A DNA stretch of 64,000 bases from Chitinophagaceae bacterium 26-R-25. Its GTDB lineage: Bacteria > Bacteroidota > Bacteroidia > Chitinophagales > Chitinophagaceae. Positions 41,399-51,130 of this stretch are shown here, in pieces; position 1 is the first letter of the stretch; the number at the start of each line of letters is the position of its first letter. The notes beneath the pieces are model-generated. The model saw only the letters and a list, made by a program, of their open reading frames with translations, did not search any database and had not been told where the DNA came from. Where the stretch lies: the NCBI GenBank assembly GCA_029906195.1, contig JARWSJ010000001.1, positions 2,170,001-2,234,000 on the forward strand, read 5' to 3'. Position numbers and translations under genes: made by a program.

Positions 41399-43876
41399 AT
41401 GAAAAAACTAGTCTTTCTTAGCTTTCTTTTCACTTCATTTTGCGATGATCTGCAGTCGCAAACATCTGAGCAATCCAGGCACAAACACACCATCAGAGGC
41501 GTTGTAAAAGATGAATTGACGGGTAATGGATTAGCGGGCGCGTCGGTCTTTATCCCTGCGATTAATGCTGGTGTGCTTAGCAACGAACAAGGAAGTTTTG
41601 TTATCGGAGTTCCTGATTCCATTAGGTACGAACTTGAAATAACCTCCGTGGGTTATAATAAAAAAAGCGTTGCCGGAACGGCATCTGTAACGATGCATGT
41701 AAAACTTTCAAAAACTGCTGCATCGCTTGAAGAAGTCGTGATCACAGGCGTCTCAAAAGCCACGCTGATAAGAGAAAACCCGGTTCCGATCGCTACTGTT
41801 TCATCTATCAAAATTGAAAAAACAATTGAGAGCAATATCATGGATGTGCTGATGAAGAATGTGCCGGGTTTGAACACTGTAAAAACAGGACCGAATATTT
41901 CCAAACCATTCATCAGGGGACTTGGTTATAATCGCGTGCTGACATTGTATGATGGCATTCGCCAGGAAGGCCAGCAATGGGGAGACGAACACGGCATTGA
42001 AGTAGACGCTTACAACATCGACAAAGCAGAAGTGATCAAAGGGCCGTCCAGCCTGATGTTCGGCTCGGATGCACTGGCGGGCGTTGTGAGTCTATTCCCC
42101 AACATACCAAAGGAAAAGGACGGAAAGCTGAGAGGGAAATTCACGACAGAATATCAAAGCAACAATGGCCTGGTGGGTAACGGGTTGCGACTCAATTATA
42201 GCAATGATCACTGGTCATACGCATTGCGTGGCTCCTACCGCCTCGCAAAAAATTACACAAACGCTGTGGATGGACGGGTTTACAATACAGGATTTAGTGA
42301 GAAAAATTTTTCAGCGCTGGCAGGCTATAATAATGATAAGCTCTCTTCTACCCTCAACTTTACCTTGTATGATAACCTGCAGGGAATTCCTGATGGCAGT
42401 CGTGATTCGCTTTCAAGAAAATTCTCGAAACAGATCTACGAAGGCAACCACGACGATATTGCGAACAGACCAATCGTAGCCGACGCAGAGCTTAACACTT
42501 ATGCGCTTTCGCCATTGCACCAGCATATTCAACATTACCGCATTTACAACAATACACGTTATGTTTTTGGTACAAGCAATCTGGAAGTTTTGCTAGGGTT
42601 ACAACAAAATGTACGCAGGGAATTCAGTCATCCAACGGCGCCTGCGCAGGCTGCATTGTTTGTGAGATTAAATACGTTGAACTATAATGTAAAGTACAAC
42701 ACACACTATTTCTCTAACATTGATTTTACTATAGGTGCGAATGGCATGTTGCAAAACAACAAGAGTAAAGATGCCACTGATTTTCCTATCCCCGATTATA
42801 AGTTACTGGATATAGGGTCTTATATCTGCGCTACCTGGAAATATGAAAAATGGACGCTTAGTGGTGGTGTCAGATACGATGTGCGCAGGATGAACACAAG
42901 GGATATGTACATTGGTGCCAACCCCGGCAATGGTTTTAACAAGCAGTACTATTTGCCAGACACTGCGGGTTCGGCATTGCAATTTCCTGCTTTGCAAAAA
43001 ACATTTACGGGAGTTTCACTCAGTGCGGGCGCAACCTATAAACTCACTGAAAAGATTTCCGTGAAAGCCAATATTGCCAAGGGTTACAGAGCACCCAACA
43101 TCACTGAACTCGCATCAAACGGCCTCGATCCCGGCGCTCACATAATCTATTTGGGCAACAGCAATTTTTCGCCTGAATTTAATTTGCAGGAAGATATCGG
43201 TATCGACTTCAGCTCGAAAGACGCAACAGCGGGCATTAGTGTTTTCAATAACAACGTGCAGAACTACATTTACTTTTCCCAGTTGACAGATGCTGCCGGT
43301 AACCCACTTACAGATGCGCAAGGCAATAAAACTTTTCAATACCTGCAGGAAGCAGCGCAGCTATATGGCATGGAGGCATCGCTAAGTATTCATCCACAGC
43401 GGCTGAAAGGATTTATGATCAGCAATCATTTTTCTGCCGTGTATGGTTTTAACAAGAATAATAACTACAAAGGAAAAGGGGTCGAAGGAGAATATCTGCC
43501 ATTCATTCCCCCGATGAAATTACTGAGTTCCATTTCGCAGGAGATAAAAACCAAAAGCTCGTTTCTGCCATCCTTATCCGTACAAGCAGATATTGACTAC
43601 AACGCCCGGCAGGACAGGTTTCTACAATCCTTCAATACAGAAACCGCATCAGAAGCATTTACACTTTTCAAAGCTTCCATTAGCACTGTTATCAACTACA
43701 GTAAAAAATCTTCGCTACAATTTCAAGTGCAGGTGAATAACATTTTAAACACTTCTTTTCAATCCGGTTTGAGCAGGCTTAAGTATTTTGAATATTATTC
43801 GCAATCGTCCAATGGTAAGCTGGGCATTTATGGGATGGGGAGGACTGCGTGTGTGAAAATGATCGTTCCGTTTTAA
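41399..43876 (+). CDS. TonB-dependent outer membrane receptor
   Basis: The 825-residue receptor has an N-terminal signal (MKKLVFLSFLFTSF). A carboxypeptidase-regulatory domain follows (about 30-115, IRGVVKDELTGNGLAGASVFIP). The plug (about 118-235) contains PFIRGLGYNRVLTLYDGIRQEG, QWGDEHGIEVDAYNIDKAEVIKGP and SLMFGSDALAGVV. The barrel follows. The plug wording resembles metal or siderophore receptors, but the ligand is not proven. No partner genes adjoin it. Confidence 0.92.
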   Translation: MKKLVFLSFLFTSFCDDLQSQTSEQSRHKHTIRGVVKDELTGNGLAGASVFIPAINAGVLSNEQGSFVIGVPDSIRYELEITSVGYNKKSVAGTASVTMHVKLSKTAASLEEVVITGVSKATLIRENPVPIATVSSIKIEKTIESNIMDVLMKNVPGLNTVKTGPNISKPFIRGLGYNRVLTLYDGIRQEGQQWGDEHGIEVDAYNIDKAEVIKGPSSLMFGSDALAGVVSLFPNIPKEKDGKLRGKFTTEYQSNNGLVGNGLRLNYSNDHWSYALRGSYRLAKNYTNAVDGRVYNTGFSEKNFSALAGYNNDKLSSTLNFTLYDNLQGIPDGSRDSLSRKFSKQIYEGNHDDIANRPIVADAELNTYALSPLHQHIQHYRIYNNTRYVFGTSNLEVLLGLQQNVRREFSHPTAPAQAALFVRLNTLNYNVKYNTHYFSNIDFTIGANGMLQNNKSKDATDFPIPDYKLLDIGSYICATWKYEKWTLSGGVRYDVRRMNTRDMYIGANPGNGFNKQYYLPDTAGSALQFPALQKTFTGVSLSAGATYKLTEKISVKANIAKGYRAPNITELASNGLDPGAHIIYLGNSNFSPEFNLQEDIGIDFSSKDATAGISVFNNNVQNYIYFSQLTDAAGNPLTDAQGNKTFQYLQEAAQLYGMEASLSIHPQRLKGFMISNHFSAVYGFNKNNNYKGKGVEGEYLPFIPPMKLLSSISQEIKTKSSFLPSLSVQADIDYNARQDRFLQSFNTETASEAFTLFKASISTVINYSKKSSLQFQVQVNNILNTSFQSGLSRLKYFEYYSQSSNGKLGIYGMGRTACVKMIVPF

Positions 43877-43952
43877 TTCAAAAGTCAAAAGTCAAAAATG
43901 GTCCCGAATTGTTTGAACCGTTTTTGACTTTTGAATTTTTACTTTTTACTTT
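43877..43952. repeat. Inverted AAAGTCAAAA-word repeat
   Basis: Left arm TCAAAAGTCAAAAGTCAAAAATG and right arm TTTTTGACTTTTGAATTTTTAC flank about 23 nt between the convergent receptor and nucleotidyltransferase genes. Confidence 0.8.
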
Positions 43953-43954
43953 TT

Positions 43955-44956
43955 CTATAACGTTCTACCCAGATCTATCTCAGCATTATCACCCACGTTG
44001 AGGCTTCTGCTTTCGCCTTTCACTTCGGCGTCACTACCAATGAGGGAGCGGGTTATAACGATGTCGCTAAGATTAGAAAAAGTACCAATGATGGCATCTT
44101 TTACGATGGAGGAATGAATGGTAACATTTTCTCCGATGGTAACGTTCGGCCCGATGATCGCATTGCGAATATTGCAGCCCGACGCGATGTTTACCGGGGG
44201 AATGATGATCGTATTTTCGAAGATGCGGTCCTCTGCTATTTTGTGTCCGAATTTTTTAAGCAGAATCGCGTTGGTATCCAGCAACGTTTCTTTCTTTCCG
44301 CAGTCAAACCAGTTCTGCACTTTAAATGGCGCGATCTTGATGCCACTATTGATCATACACTCCAACGCGTCCGTCAGGTTGAATTCGCCGTGACTGGTCA
44401 AATTATTTTCCAGGTTATTTTCGAGGCATTGGAAAAGCTTTTCAGATTCCTTGATAAAGTAGATCCCCACCAGTGCCATGTTCGATTTAGGGATATGCGG
44501 TTTTTCCACCACCCTGCTGATCATGCCATCTTCACCGATTTCCGCAACGCCAAAATCACGTGGATCGTCCACTTTTTTTACGCCCAGCACCGAATGTTCG
44601 TTTTGCAGCACATCTCTCGGATTGTACTCGCAAATCGAATCTCCCAGTACTATGAACAGCTCATCATTGTTAACGATGTCCTTTGTCAGTGCAATCGCTT
44701 GTCCTATTCCTTTGCGTTCGTTTTGCTGAACAAAATGCACGTTGAGGCCGGGATATCTGTCTCTAACGTAGTCCTGTATCTTGTTTCCCAGGTACCCTAC
44801 AATAAAAATGTATTCTGTAATACCGGCTTCCAGCAGTTGATCTACTATAATGCTTAAAATCGTTTTTCCTGCCAGTGGAATAAGAGCCTTAGGTTGTGTA
44901 TATGTATGTGGTCGCAGCTTGGTTCCAGCACCAGCTACGGGAATAATAGCTTTCAC
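43955..44956 (-). CDS. Sugar-phosphate nucleotidyltransferase with left-handed beta-helix
   Basis: The 333-residue protein has an RmlA/GlmU-type nucleotidyltransferase domain (1-235). Signature MKAIIPVAGAGTKLRPHTYTQPKALIPLAG is a variant of GxGTRLRPxT. VLGDSIC, VGVKKVDDPRDFGVAEI and VEKP follow. A C-terminal hexapeptide beta-helix (about 250-325) contains IRNAIIGPNVTIGENVTIHSSIV. It activates a hexose-1-phosphate with NTP; the nucleotide and sugar are not identified. Lone gene, divergent from glyA. Confidence 0.88.
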   Translation of the reverse strand: MKAIIPVAGAGTKLRPHTYTQPKALIPLAGKTILSIIVDQLLEAGITEYIFIVGYLGNKIQDYVRDRYPGLNVHFVQQNERKGIGQAIALTKDIVNNDELFIVLGDSICEYNPRDVLQNEHSVLGVKKVDDPRDFGVAEIGEDGMISRVVEKPHIPKSNMALVGIYFIKESEKLFQCLENNLENNLTSHGEFNLTDALECMINSGIKIAPFKVQNWFDCGKKETLLDTNAILLKKFGHKIAEDRIFENTIIIPPVNIASGCNIRNAIIGPNVTIGENVTIHSSIVKDAIIGTFSNLSDIVITRSLIGSDAEVKGESRSLNVGDNAEIDLGRTL

Positions 44957-45133
44957 TTGTAAAGTTTTAATATAAATATCTCCGAAAAACGAGCCGGGTT
45001 ACAGCATCAGCTGCAAGAAACCGGTACATTTTTGAGTAACAGAGCCTTCCTTTTCATCATCTTCCGCACTCTACAAACGAAAATAGGTATTTTTTGGTTT
45101 TTCGTATAGAAATCGATTGCAAAGGATAAACAG

Positions 45134-45228
45134 GAGTTAGAAATTAGGAATTAGGAATTAGATAATCGATGCAGCAGTCGTTCTAATTCCTAATTTCTAA
45201 TTCCTAATTTCTAATTTCTAATTCCTCC
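45134..45228. repeat. Inverted AATTAGGAATT-word repeat upstream of glyA
   Basis: The left arm (45134-45160) has GTTAGAAATTAGGAATTAGG units. The right arm (45181-45226) has TTCTAATTCCTAATTTC units. It ends a few bases before the glyA promoter. Confidence 0.8.
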
Positions 45229-45231
45229 CAT

Positions 45232-45239
45232 TATCTTTG
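45232..45239 (+). promoter_or_regulatory. glyA -7 promoter element
   Basis: TATCTTTG matches the TAnnTTTG consensus exactly and lies 4 nt before the ATG, so transcription would begin at or almost at the start codon. The -33 region is occupied by the repeat and has no clear TTTG. Confidence 0.6.
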
Positions 45240-45243
45240 CGCC

Positions 45244-46524
45244 ATGCAAAAAGACACATTAGTATTCGATCTGCTGAACAAAGAAAAAGTACGTCAGCAA
45301 AATGGCATTGAACTAATTGCCTCTGAGAACTTTACATCACTGCAGGTAATGCAGGCGATGGGTAGTGTAGCAACCAACAAGTATGCTGAGGGTTACCCCG
45401 GAAAGCGTTACTACGGCGGCTGCGAAGTGATAGATGAAATTGAACAATTAGCCATCGACAGGATAAAACAAGTGTTTAATGCGACCTGGGCCAACGTGCA
45501 ACCGCACAGTGGCGCACAGGCAAATGCGGCAGTTTTCCTTGCCTGCCTGAAACCAGGCGACACCATTTTGGGTCTGGACCTGAGCATGGGCGGTCACCTT
45601 ACTCACGGTAGCCATGCTAACTTCAGCGGTAAAATTTACAACCCGGTTTTTTACGGTGTAACAAAAGAAGACGGATTGGTTGACTACGACCAACTGGAGA
45701 AAGTTGCGAGAGAGGCTAAACCAAAAATGATCATCGTAGGCGCGTCTGCTTACAGCCGCGACTGGGATTATGCAAGAGTGAGAAAAGTGGCTGACGAAAT
45801 CGGCGCTTTGATCCTTGCGGACATTTCCCACCCTGCCGCATTGATCGCCAAAGGTTTGTTGAACGATCCTTTGGAACATTGCCACATTATTACTACCACT
45901 ACACATAAAACTTTGCGCGGACCTCGCGGCGGTGTTATTTTAATGCGCCACGATTTCGAAAACCCATTTGGCATTAAAGATCCAAAAGGCAATACGCGTA
46001 TGATGAGTGCATTGCTTGACCTGGCAGTTTTCCCTGGCATCCAGGGCGGACCGCTTGAGCACGTGATCGCTGCGAAAGCTGTTGCTTTCGGTGAAATTTT
46101 GAGCGATGAGTTTACCGCTTACGCAAAACAAATCCAGGTAAATGCGCAGGCTATGGCGAAAGCATTGGTTAGCCGCGGCTACAACCTTATCAGCGGCGGT
46201 ACCGACAACCACCTGATGCTGATCGATCTGCGTAACAAAAACATCACCGGCAAAAAAGCACAGGAAACACTTGATAAAGCGAACATTACATTGAACAAGA
46301 ACTCTGTTCCGTTCGATGATAAGAGTCCGTTTGTAACAAGCGGTATCCGTGTTGGTGTTCCTTCTGTTACCACAAGAGGCATGAAAGCCGAGCACATGGA
46401 AACAGTAGTTGCCTTCATCGATAAAGTGTTGATGAACATCGACGACGAAGCTGTTATTGCCCAGGTAAAAGAAGAAGTGAAAACCTTCATGAAACAATTC
46501 CCGTTGTATCCAGAACTGGGATAA
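45244..46524 (+). CDS. glyA: Serine hydroxymethyltransferase
   Basis: The 426-residue PLP enzyme interconverts serine and glycine with tetrahydrofolate. The cofactor Lys222 is in [14 protein letters not shown]. Also seen are [39 protein letters not shown] and [10 protein letters not shown]. The length is standard. Monocistronic, with a terminator 24 bp downstream. Confidence 0.98.
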   Translation: MQKDTLVFDLLNKEKVRQQNGIELIASENFTSLQVMQAMGSVATNKYAEGYPGKRYYGGCEVIDEIEQLAIDRIKQVFNATWANVQPHSGAQANAAVFLACLKPGDTILGLDLSMGGHLTHGSHANFSGKIYNPVFYGVTKEDGLVDYDQLEKVAREAKPKMIIVGASAYSRDWDYARVRKVADEIGALILADISHPAALIAKGLLNDPLEHCHIITTTTHKTLRGPRGGVILMRHDFENPFGIKDPKGNTRMMSALLDLAVFPGIQGGPLEHVIAAKAVAFGEILSDEFTAYAKQIQVNAQAMAKALVSRGYNLISGGTDNHLMLIDLRNKNITGKKAQETLDKANITLNKNSVPFDDKSPFVTSGIRVGVPSVTTRGMKAEHMETVVAFIDKVLMNIDDEAVIAQVKEEVKTFMKQFPLYPELG

Positions 46525-46545
46525 AACAACCAGCATATATTTTCG

Positions 46546-46576
46546 AAGCCTGTTGCAATTTGCAGCAGGCTTTTTT
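46546..46576 (+). terminator. Intrinsic terminator of glyA
   Basis: GCCTGTTGCA (46548-46557) pairs with TGCAGCAGGC (46561-46570) with one GU pair, followed by six T. Confidence 0.85.
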
Positions 46577-46740
46577 ATTGGCTCCAAAGGTTTCACGCAA
46601 AGGCGCAAAGGAGCAAAGGCACGCAAAGACATCCTAACTAAATTCAACATTCACGACGATTGCAGGTGATCAGGCTCCCTTATGCGCCTTCTCCTCTTTG
46701 CGTTCTTTGCGTGAAATAAAATGGCGGCACTGAGGCCATC
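46577..46740. repeat. Inverted CAAAGGCGCAAAG-word repeat
   Basis: Left arm TTTCACGCAAAGGCGCAAAG-type words (46591-46632) and right arm CCTCTTTGCGTTCTTTGCGTG (46692-46716 region) flank about 60 nt. The rest of the 46525-46832 gap holds no gene. Confidence 0.8.
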
Positions 46741-46832
46741 CCGCACTTCACACACCCTTTTCAACACTTCATTTCCTTTGACATTTTCTTCGGGATTATC
46801 GCGATATACTTTTACACTTTAAACACTCTATT

Positions 46833-47813
46833 ATGCGAAAAGCTTATCGTTTCACCTTTATAACCCTCGCCGTTGTGCTGATGAGCATGACCGCTTACAA
46901 GAAGCTCGCTTCTATTCTCATTTCAAAAAATGATATTGATGAGGCCGTAAAAAATTATCTGTTGAATGATGTATTTGCGACCAATTATGATTCATGGTAC
47001 AAAATACGTCCGCAAGGTTTGAAGTTGCCATCAGGAGATCGAGCAGCGCTCATGTCTGATCTTTTAAAAAGAGCAAAGGACCTGGTAAACAGTAAAGAAT
47101 TTAAAGAGAGTTATGAGATCAGTATCGAAACCAATAAAGAAGCATACGACTACAAACACAAGGACACACTGCAATCAAAAACAGGTTTGGCCTATAACAA
47201 CCTGATAACTGCACAGAAGCAGGTTTCCGAATATCAAATGCCGGATGCTGAAGCAACAAGGAAAGCGATGATCCAAACAATGAATTCCTTGCCGCCATCT
47301 GTTCTCACACAAGCGGTGGGCCAGCAAATAGTTGAGATCAAGGAACAATTGCAAGACAATGAAAAAACGGATGCAGAGAAAAAGCAGCTACAAAAAAGCC
47401 TGAAAGAAAAACAGGATCTGCTGGCTTTATCAAAAACAAACCCCAACGAGTTTAAGAAAAAAGCTATTGAAAGCTTGTATCCTGCAGACATGAATGAAAA
47501 AATGAATAACGCTAAAAACGAACAGGACCAACAGTTCCAGGAACAATTGAAAAAGTTGAAAGAGGATATGGCGCAGGAACAAAGGAACTACAATACGTAC
47601 AAACTGGAAAATGTGCTGCCTGAAAAACTCAAAGCATTTATAGAAGAAGCGAAATCAGTGGATTACGATGCAACCGTAATTAAAGGAAGATTTACCAACC
47701 CTGTGTATGAAAGAAAAAACAACAATTGGAAATACTTTTACCGCATGGGAAAAGAGCCAATGCAGCAAGCAATAAGCTTTGCTGAGAAATGGTTAGGCGA
47801 ATTGAAAAAATAA
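46833..47813 (+). CDS. Hypothetical coiled-coil protein with N-terminal anchor
   Basis: The 326-residue protein begins with a basic stretch and hydrophobic segment (FTFITLAVVLMSMTAYKKL), either a signal anchor or signal peptide. A long charged helical region (about 120-270) includes KTDAEKKQLQKSLKEKQDLL and QEQLKKLKEDMAQEQRNYNTYK, probably coiled coil. The C-terminus FTNPVYERKNNNWKYFYRMG is aromatic. I do not recognise a family or function. Monocistronic and terminated by a GTAGAGACAAGG repeat hairpin. Confidence 0.7.
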   Translation: MRKAYRFTFITLAVVLMSMTAYKKLASILISKNDIDEAVKNYLLNDVFATNYDSWYKIRPQGLKLPSGDRAALMSDLLKRAKDLVNSKEFKESYEISIETNKEAYDYKHKDTLQSKTGLAYNNLITAQKQVSEYQMPDAEATRKAMIQTMNSLPPSVLTQAVGQQIVEIKEQLQDNEKTDAEKKQLQKSLKEKQDLLALSKTNPNEFKKKAIESLYPADMNEKMNNAKNEQDQQFQEQLKKLKEDMAQEQRNYNTYKLENVLPEKLKAFIEEAKSVDYDATVIKGRFTNPVYERKNNNWKYFYRMGKEPMQQAISFAEKWLGELKK

Positions 47814-47817
47814 ATCA

Positions 47818-47898
47818 GTAGAGACAAGGCAATGCCTTGTCTTTTTTGCGCAATCAAACTGCCAGTATAGGCAAGACAAGGCATTCCCTTGTTTCTAC
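47818..47898. repeat. GTAGAGACAAGG inverted repeat doubling as terminator
   Basis: Left arm 47818-47842 and right arm 47873-47898 are inverted. The left arm itself is a hairpin, AGACAAGG (47822-47829) with CCTTGTCT (47835-47842), followed by T residues: an intrinsic terminator for the 46833 gene. It lies between convergent genes. Confidence 0.85.
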
Positions 47899-50732
47899 CG
47901 TCCGGCTTTTCTTCTTCGCATATACATCCCTCCGCCGATTACTGCAATGAGCAGCGTTCCGCCGAGCACGTATTTCCAATAACCATCGCCGCCGGCAATA
48001 ACGGGATCAACAGTGCCAACCAACACAGGCGCTGCCCAGTAGTAAGGCAATGTCCTTTCTTTTGAAGCTTTTTTCATGAACTCCAATTTTGCTTTTTGCA
48101 GTGCAACATCTTTGGGAAACCCTTGTGCAAGATATTTGTACATCAACTCTGTAAGCTGGTATGTGGATTCATTGTTCACCGACCACAAATTCGTAAGCGA
48201 CGAAGGAATTCCAACAGCTGCAAAAGCCCTGTTGAAGCTGAACACACCTTCTCCCCTGTACAATCTTCCTGTTCCCGTTTGACACGCTGATAGTACAATA
48301 AAATTTGTGTTCATGGTATTGCCGGTAATGATGTCCGACAAATAGAGTGCGGAGTCCGCAAAATAAATAACAGGTTCTCCTATTGCGCTGGAGTCGGCTG
48401 CATGGGTATACAATTGAATGACCTGGTATTTTGAAAAATCATCGAGGAACTGTTGGCGCGACGCATCCTTCGTAACATAAACGGCAGGCGAAGAAAAATA
48501 GTCGCTGATATTATCGAGTGATCCATCGCTGTTCTGCAACGAAGGCAAATGCATTCCCGCAGGATATGTAACAGGTGCCATCCCCATAAATTGCCTTGTT
48601 CCGGCATCAACATTACTCCTCACCTTATTGGTCATTAAAAATTTGGCAGAATAGGTGTAACTGATCGCATGATCTTCTACCATGTATTTTACAGAAGGCC
48701 CGCTATAGGAAGTTACCAAAGCTTCGAAAGGAAAGAAATTATCTCCGGGAGATATGATCAACCTGCTCTTAAACCTGCTGGTTCCCGCAATTAATTTATA
48801 CAGATCGTTTGCGCATTTTTCAAAGGCACCAAAGAACCTGTTGAGCTTATCCGCATCATCACAATACTGAAGGAAACAAAGACTTAGTTTATCATATTGT
48901 TTCTTGTCAATCCTGTAAAGGTTCTTTTCTGTTTTGGAAACATGCAGCGCATAAATGGCGCTGTCACCCGAAAAAATTTCCAGCAGCGACTGATCGTTTT
49001 CCAGTAAACGTTCCTGTACATTTTTCACCGTGATAAATACAGAATCGACAAGTGATTGGCTATAGGCTTTGTTGTGGCCACGAATATCGTCCTGCATTTT
49101 TTCGAGCACCTTTTTGTTGTCGAACAACTGATTCTGGTATTCGCGATATTGCGACGAGTCAGAAGGCAAGTCCTTCAAAATCCTTTCAAGCAGCACAATG
49201 TTTCTTTTAAGCTGCATAAATTTCACCACATCTTTTTTACCAATCGCATCGAGTTCGCGTATCTGATCATTCAGTAAAATAGCCCTGCTCTTTTCAAAAA
49301 AATAAAACGCGGCATCCGCATTGTGTGAAAAATTACAGGCGTCTATAGCATGCTCATAAAGGCGGTGGCCGCTTTCGCGCCAGAAAAGCTTCGATTGCAC
49401 ATCTGACTGCTCGGTCTTTAACCGGTCGAAAAATCTATCGCTTGTTTGATAAACGCTGATCGCCTTTTCAAGATCGGCCATTGCACCTGTTGCCTTGTAT
49501 TTCGCCAGCCACGCATCTCCCAGGTCGATCACAAATCCCGTAAGATATTTTACTTGTATGTTTGCGAGGGACATGTGCAACAACATTTTTTCTGAACCAC
49601 CCGGCTCCAGCAGATCAAATGCCTGCTGAAAAGTTTTCATCGCGTTATTGAAGTCACCTTTTTTAACATAAATATTGGCAACATTGTCGAGGATGTTGAA
49701 GATTTCGAAAACACGGGTTTGTTCATCAATATCTTTAATTCTCTTAAACGTGTTAATGGACTGCTGATAAAGAGCCAGCGCCTTGTCGTATTCCCGGGTT
49801 TTATTGTAGTAAACTTCGAAGGCGATATTGTCTAACACAGTCGCGTATCTCACATCATCATATTTGCTTTTCCTTGCGTCGTCCAGCATCTTATTAAAAT
49901 AGTATAAGGATTGCCTGACATCTCCTTTCCGTGCGTACAACTGGCCCAAGTTCCCATACACATAAGGCAAATACGCCTGGCTTTCCCTGCTGTTGTGTGT
50001 TTCAACAAACTGCAGCAATATATTTTCAGCTTCATCATATTTTCCAAGATTCATCAATGAAAGCCCCTTCCATATTGGTAGCACACTTGCCAGATAAGCG
50101 CTGTTGAAGTTTTTTTGAATTGTTTCTCCATACCTTACATAATTCAGGCAACCATGATAGTCTCCAATATCAAAGGCGTGGTCGGCCGCATCAAACAACA
50201 GCCTGATAGCATAAGGCGATTGAATATTCTCTTTTGCAATGATAGAAAAACAACTGTCAGTCGCATACTTCTTTTCAATTGGCAAGTGAAGTGAATCATA
50301 GAATTTGCTCAGAAAAAAATAGTCCAGTACCAACAAACCATTACTGCCCGCAGAATTGTTTTTTGGCAAACGGGCCATTGCAATTGACTGTTTCGCAGAA
50401 GCAACCGCATTCAGAAAGTCACCTCTTCTCGAATACATTACTCCCAGCGTAAGCAACAGATTGGCGTGGGTAGTATCTTCTTTATACGCACATTTATTTA
50501 TGTTCGACTTATACTGCAGAAGTTCTTTCAAATAATCCTCCGAATATCCTTTTACTGAGTCCCTTAGGTAAAGCGTCCGCTTAAATAAAACATCCCTGTC
50601 AGGGCATTGCGCCGACAGGGATGAGGAAATAGTTAGCAATAAAAATATGCAGATGAAAGCTCTTATCCTGGCATTGGTTCCTGGTGCATCGGCCACGTAT
50701 AGTATACTTAACAAGCGGAAGCTTCGTTTCAT
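47895..50732 (-). CDS. TPR-CHAT domain cysteine protease, membrane anchored
   Basis: The 945-residue protein has an N-terminal extension, a hydrophobic signal segment (FICIFLLLTISSSLSAQ), many TPR-like repeats (about 70-420), a helical linker, a CHAT domain (about 620-905) and a C-terminal transmembrane segment (VLGGTLLIAVIGGGMYM) with a basic tail. CHAT domains are caspase-like peptidases; the His777 (LYTHAAD) and Cys817 (LSACQTGTG) dyad is present. The sensor-like TPR and protease would face the periplasm. The first 28 codons derive from a decayed subtilase copy read in another frame, so the start is uncertain. It is last in a sigma-TPR-subtilase-CHAT cluster. Confidence 0.88.
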   Translation of the reverse strand: MKRSFRLLSILYVADAPGTNARIRAFICIFLLLTISSSLSAQCPDRDVLFKRTLYLRDSVKGYSEDYLKELLQYKSNINKCAYKEDTTHANLLLTLGVMYSRRGDFLNAVASAKQSIAMARLPKNNSAGSNGLLVLDYFFLSKFYDSLHLPIEKKYATDSCFSIIAKENIQSPYAIRLLFDAADHAFDIGDYHGCLNYVRYGETIQKNFNSAYLASVLPIWKGLSLMNLGKYDEAENILLQFVETHNSRESQAYLPYVYGNLGQLYARKGDVRQSLYYFNKMLDDARKSKYDDVRYATVLDNIAFEVYYNKTREYDKALALYQQSINTFKRIKDIDEQTRVFEIFNILDNVANIYVKKGDFNNAMKTFQQAFDLLEPGGSEKMLLHMSLANIQVKYLTGFVIDLGDAWLAKYKATGAMADLEKAISVYQTSDRFFDRLKTEQSDVQSKLFWRESGHRLYEHAIDACNFSHNADAAFYFFEKSRAILLNDQIRELDAIGKKDVVKFMQLKRNIVLLERILKDLPSDSSQYREYQNQLFDNKKVLEKMQDDIRGHNKAYSQSLVDSVFITVKNVQERLLENDQSLLEIFSGDSAIYALHVSKTEKNLYRIDKKQYDKLSLCFLQYCDDADKLNRFFGAFEKCANDLYKLIAGTSRFKSRLIISPGDNFFPFEALVTSYSGPSVKYMVEDHAISYTYSAKFLMTNKVRSNVDAGTRQFMGMAPVTYPAGMHLPSLQNSDGSLDNISDYFSSPAVYVTKDASRQQFLDDFSKYQVIQLYTHAADSSAIGEPVIYFADSALYLSDIITGNTMNTNFIVLSACQTGTGRLYRGEGVFSFNRAFAAVGIPSSLTNLWSVNNESTYQLTELMYKYLAQGFPKDVALQKAKLEFMKKASKERTLPYYWAAPVLVGTVDPVIAGGDGYWKYVLGGTLLIAVIGGGMYMRRRKAGR

Positions 50733-50850
50733 TAGTCAGCGATGGTGCGTTTAGTTACATCAAGGCCCTGAAGGTATAACTTTGTTGTGGCTTAAAATCT
50801 TCCGGTCATGAAATTGGCACATTCATTACTGCAACAACTTTGGCCTAAGT
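50582..50850 (-). repeat. Duplicated subtilase-3'/CHAT-5' segment, copy B
   Basis: About 270 bp similar throughout to 51131-51425. It spans a degenerate subtilase C-terminus and the functional start of the CHAT gene. Shared stretches include TTAAGTAYACT, GCCAG-ATAA and CTGTCGGCGCAAT. A deletion of about 60 bp distinguishes it from copy A. Confidence 0.75.
50674..50848 (-). pseudogene. Decayed C-terminal fragment of a second subtilase
   Basis: On the minus strand ATGAATGTGCCAATTTC, the RPTAKIYLQGIG-like region and LVKYTIRGRCTRN mirror the intact subtilase's MNVPF, GFRPTAKIYLQGIGVNN and VPVKYTVNGQYIGN. In-frame stops and a missing GSSFVAP serine motif show it is dead. It lies directly between the small lipoprotein gene and CHAT. 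Confidence 0.72.
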
Positions 50851-51021
50851 AGGGATCGGTGGTGGTGGGGGCGGTGGCGGCTTAACAGTTATATCTCCTG
50901 TTGTAGATTTTGCAGAATCAGCATTTTGTTTTGGCTTGGTTACGCTTTTAGTGCAACCAACTGCGACTAGCATAAAAGCTGAAACTGCCGCCAATGCAAC
51001 AATCCGTTGTGTTTTTTGCAT
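50845..51021 (-). CDS. Small proline-tailed lipoprotein, probably a truncated subtilase paralogue
   Basis: The 58-residue product begins MQKTQRIVALAAVSAFMLVAVGC with a lipobox cysteine at 23. It continues with a short linker (DSAKSTTGDITVK) and eight prolines. The linker and poly-proline echo DSAGDTTLKPPPPP of the neighbouring intact subtilase lipoprotein. Immediately after its stop, DNA homologous to the subtilase C-terminus begins. It therefore looks like the N-terminal stub of a second subtilase whose catalytic core was deleted. It could still be made as a small lipoprotein. Confidence 0.65.
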   Translation of the reverse strand: MQKTQRIVALAAVSAFMLVAVGCTKSVTKPKQNADSAKSTTGDITVKPPPPPPPPIPT

Positions 51022-51130
51022 ATAAGATAATTTTTAGCCGTCGAACCTAAAACAAATCATTTGCGGCTGCAATAGCCATTTATAGCCATGATGTGATAGC
51101 TGGAGATAGCCGCGAAAGCAAAAATGCTCC

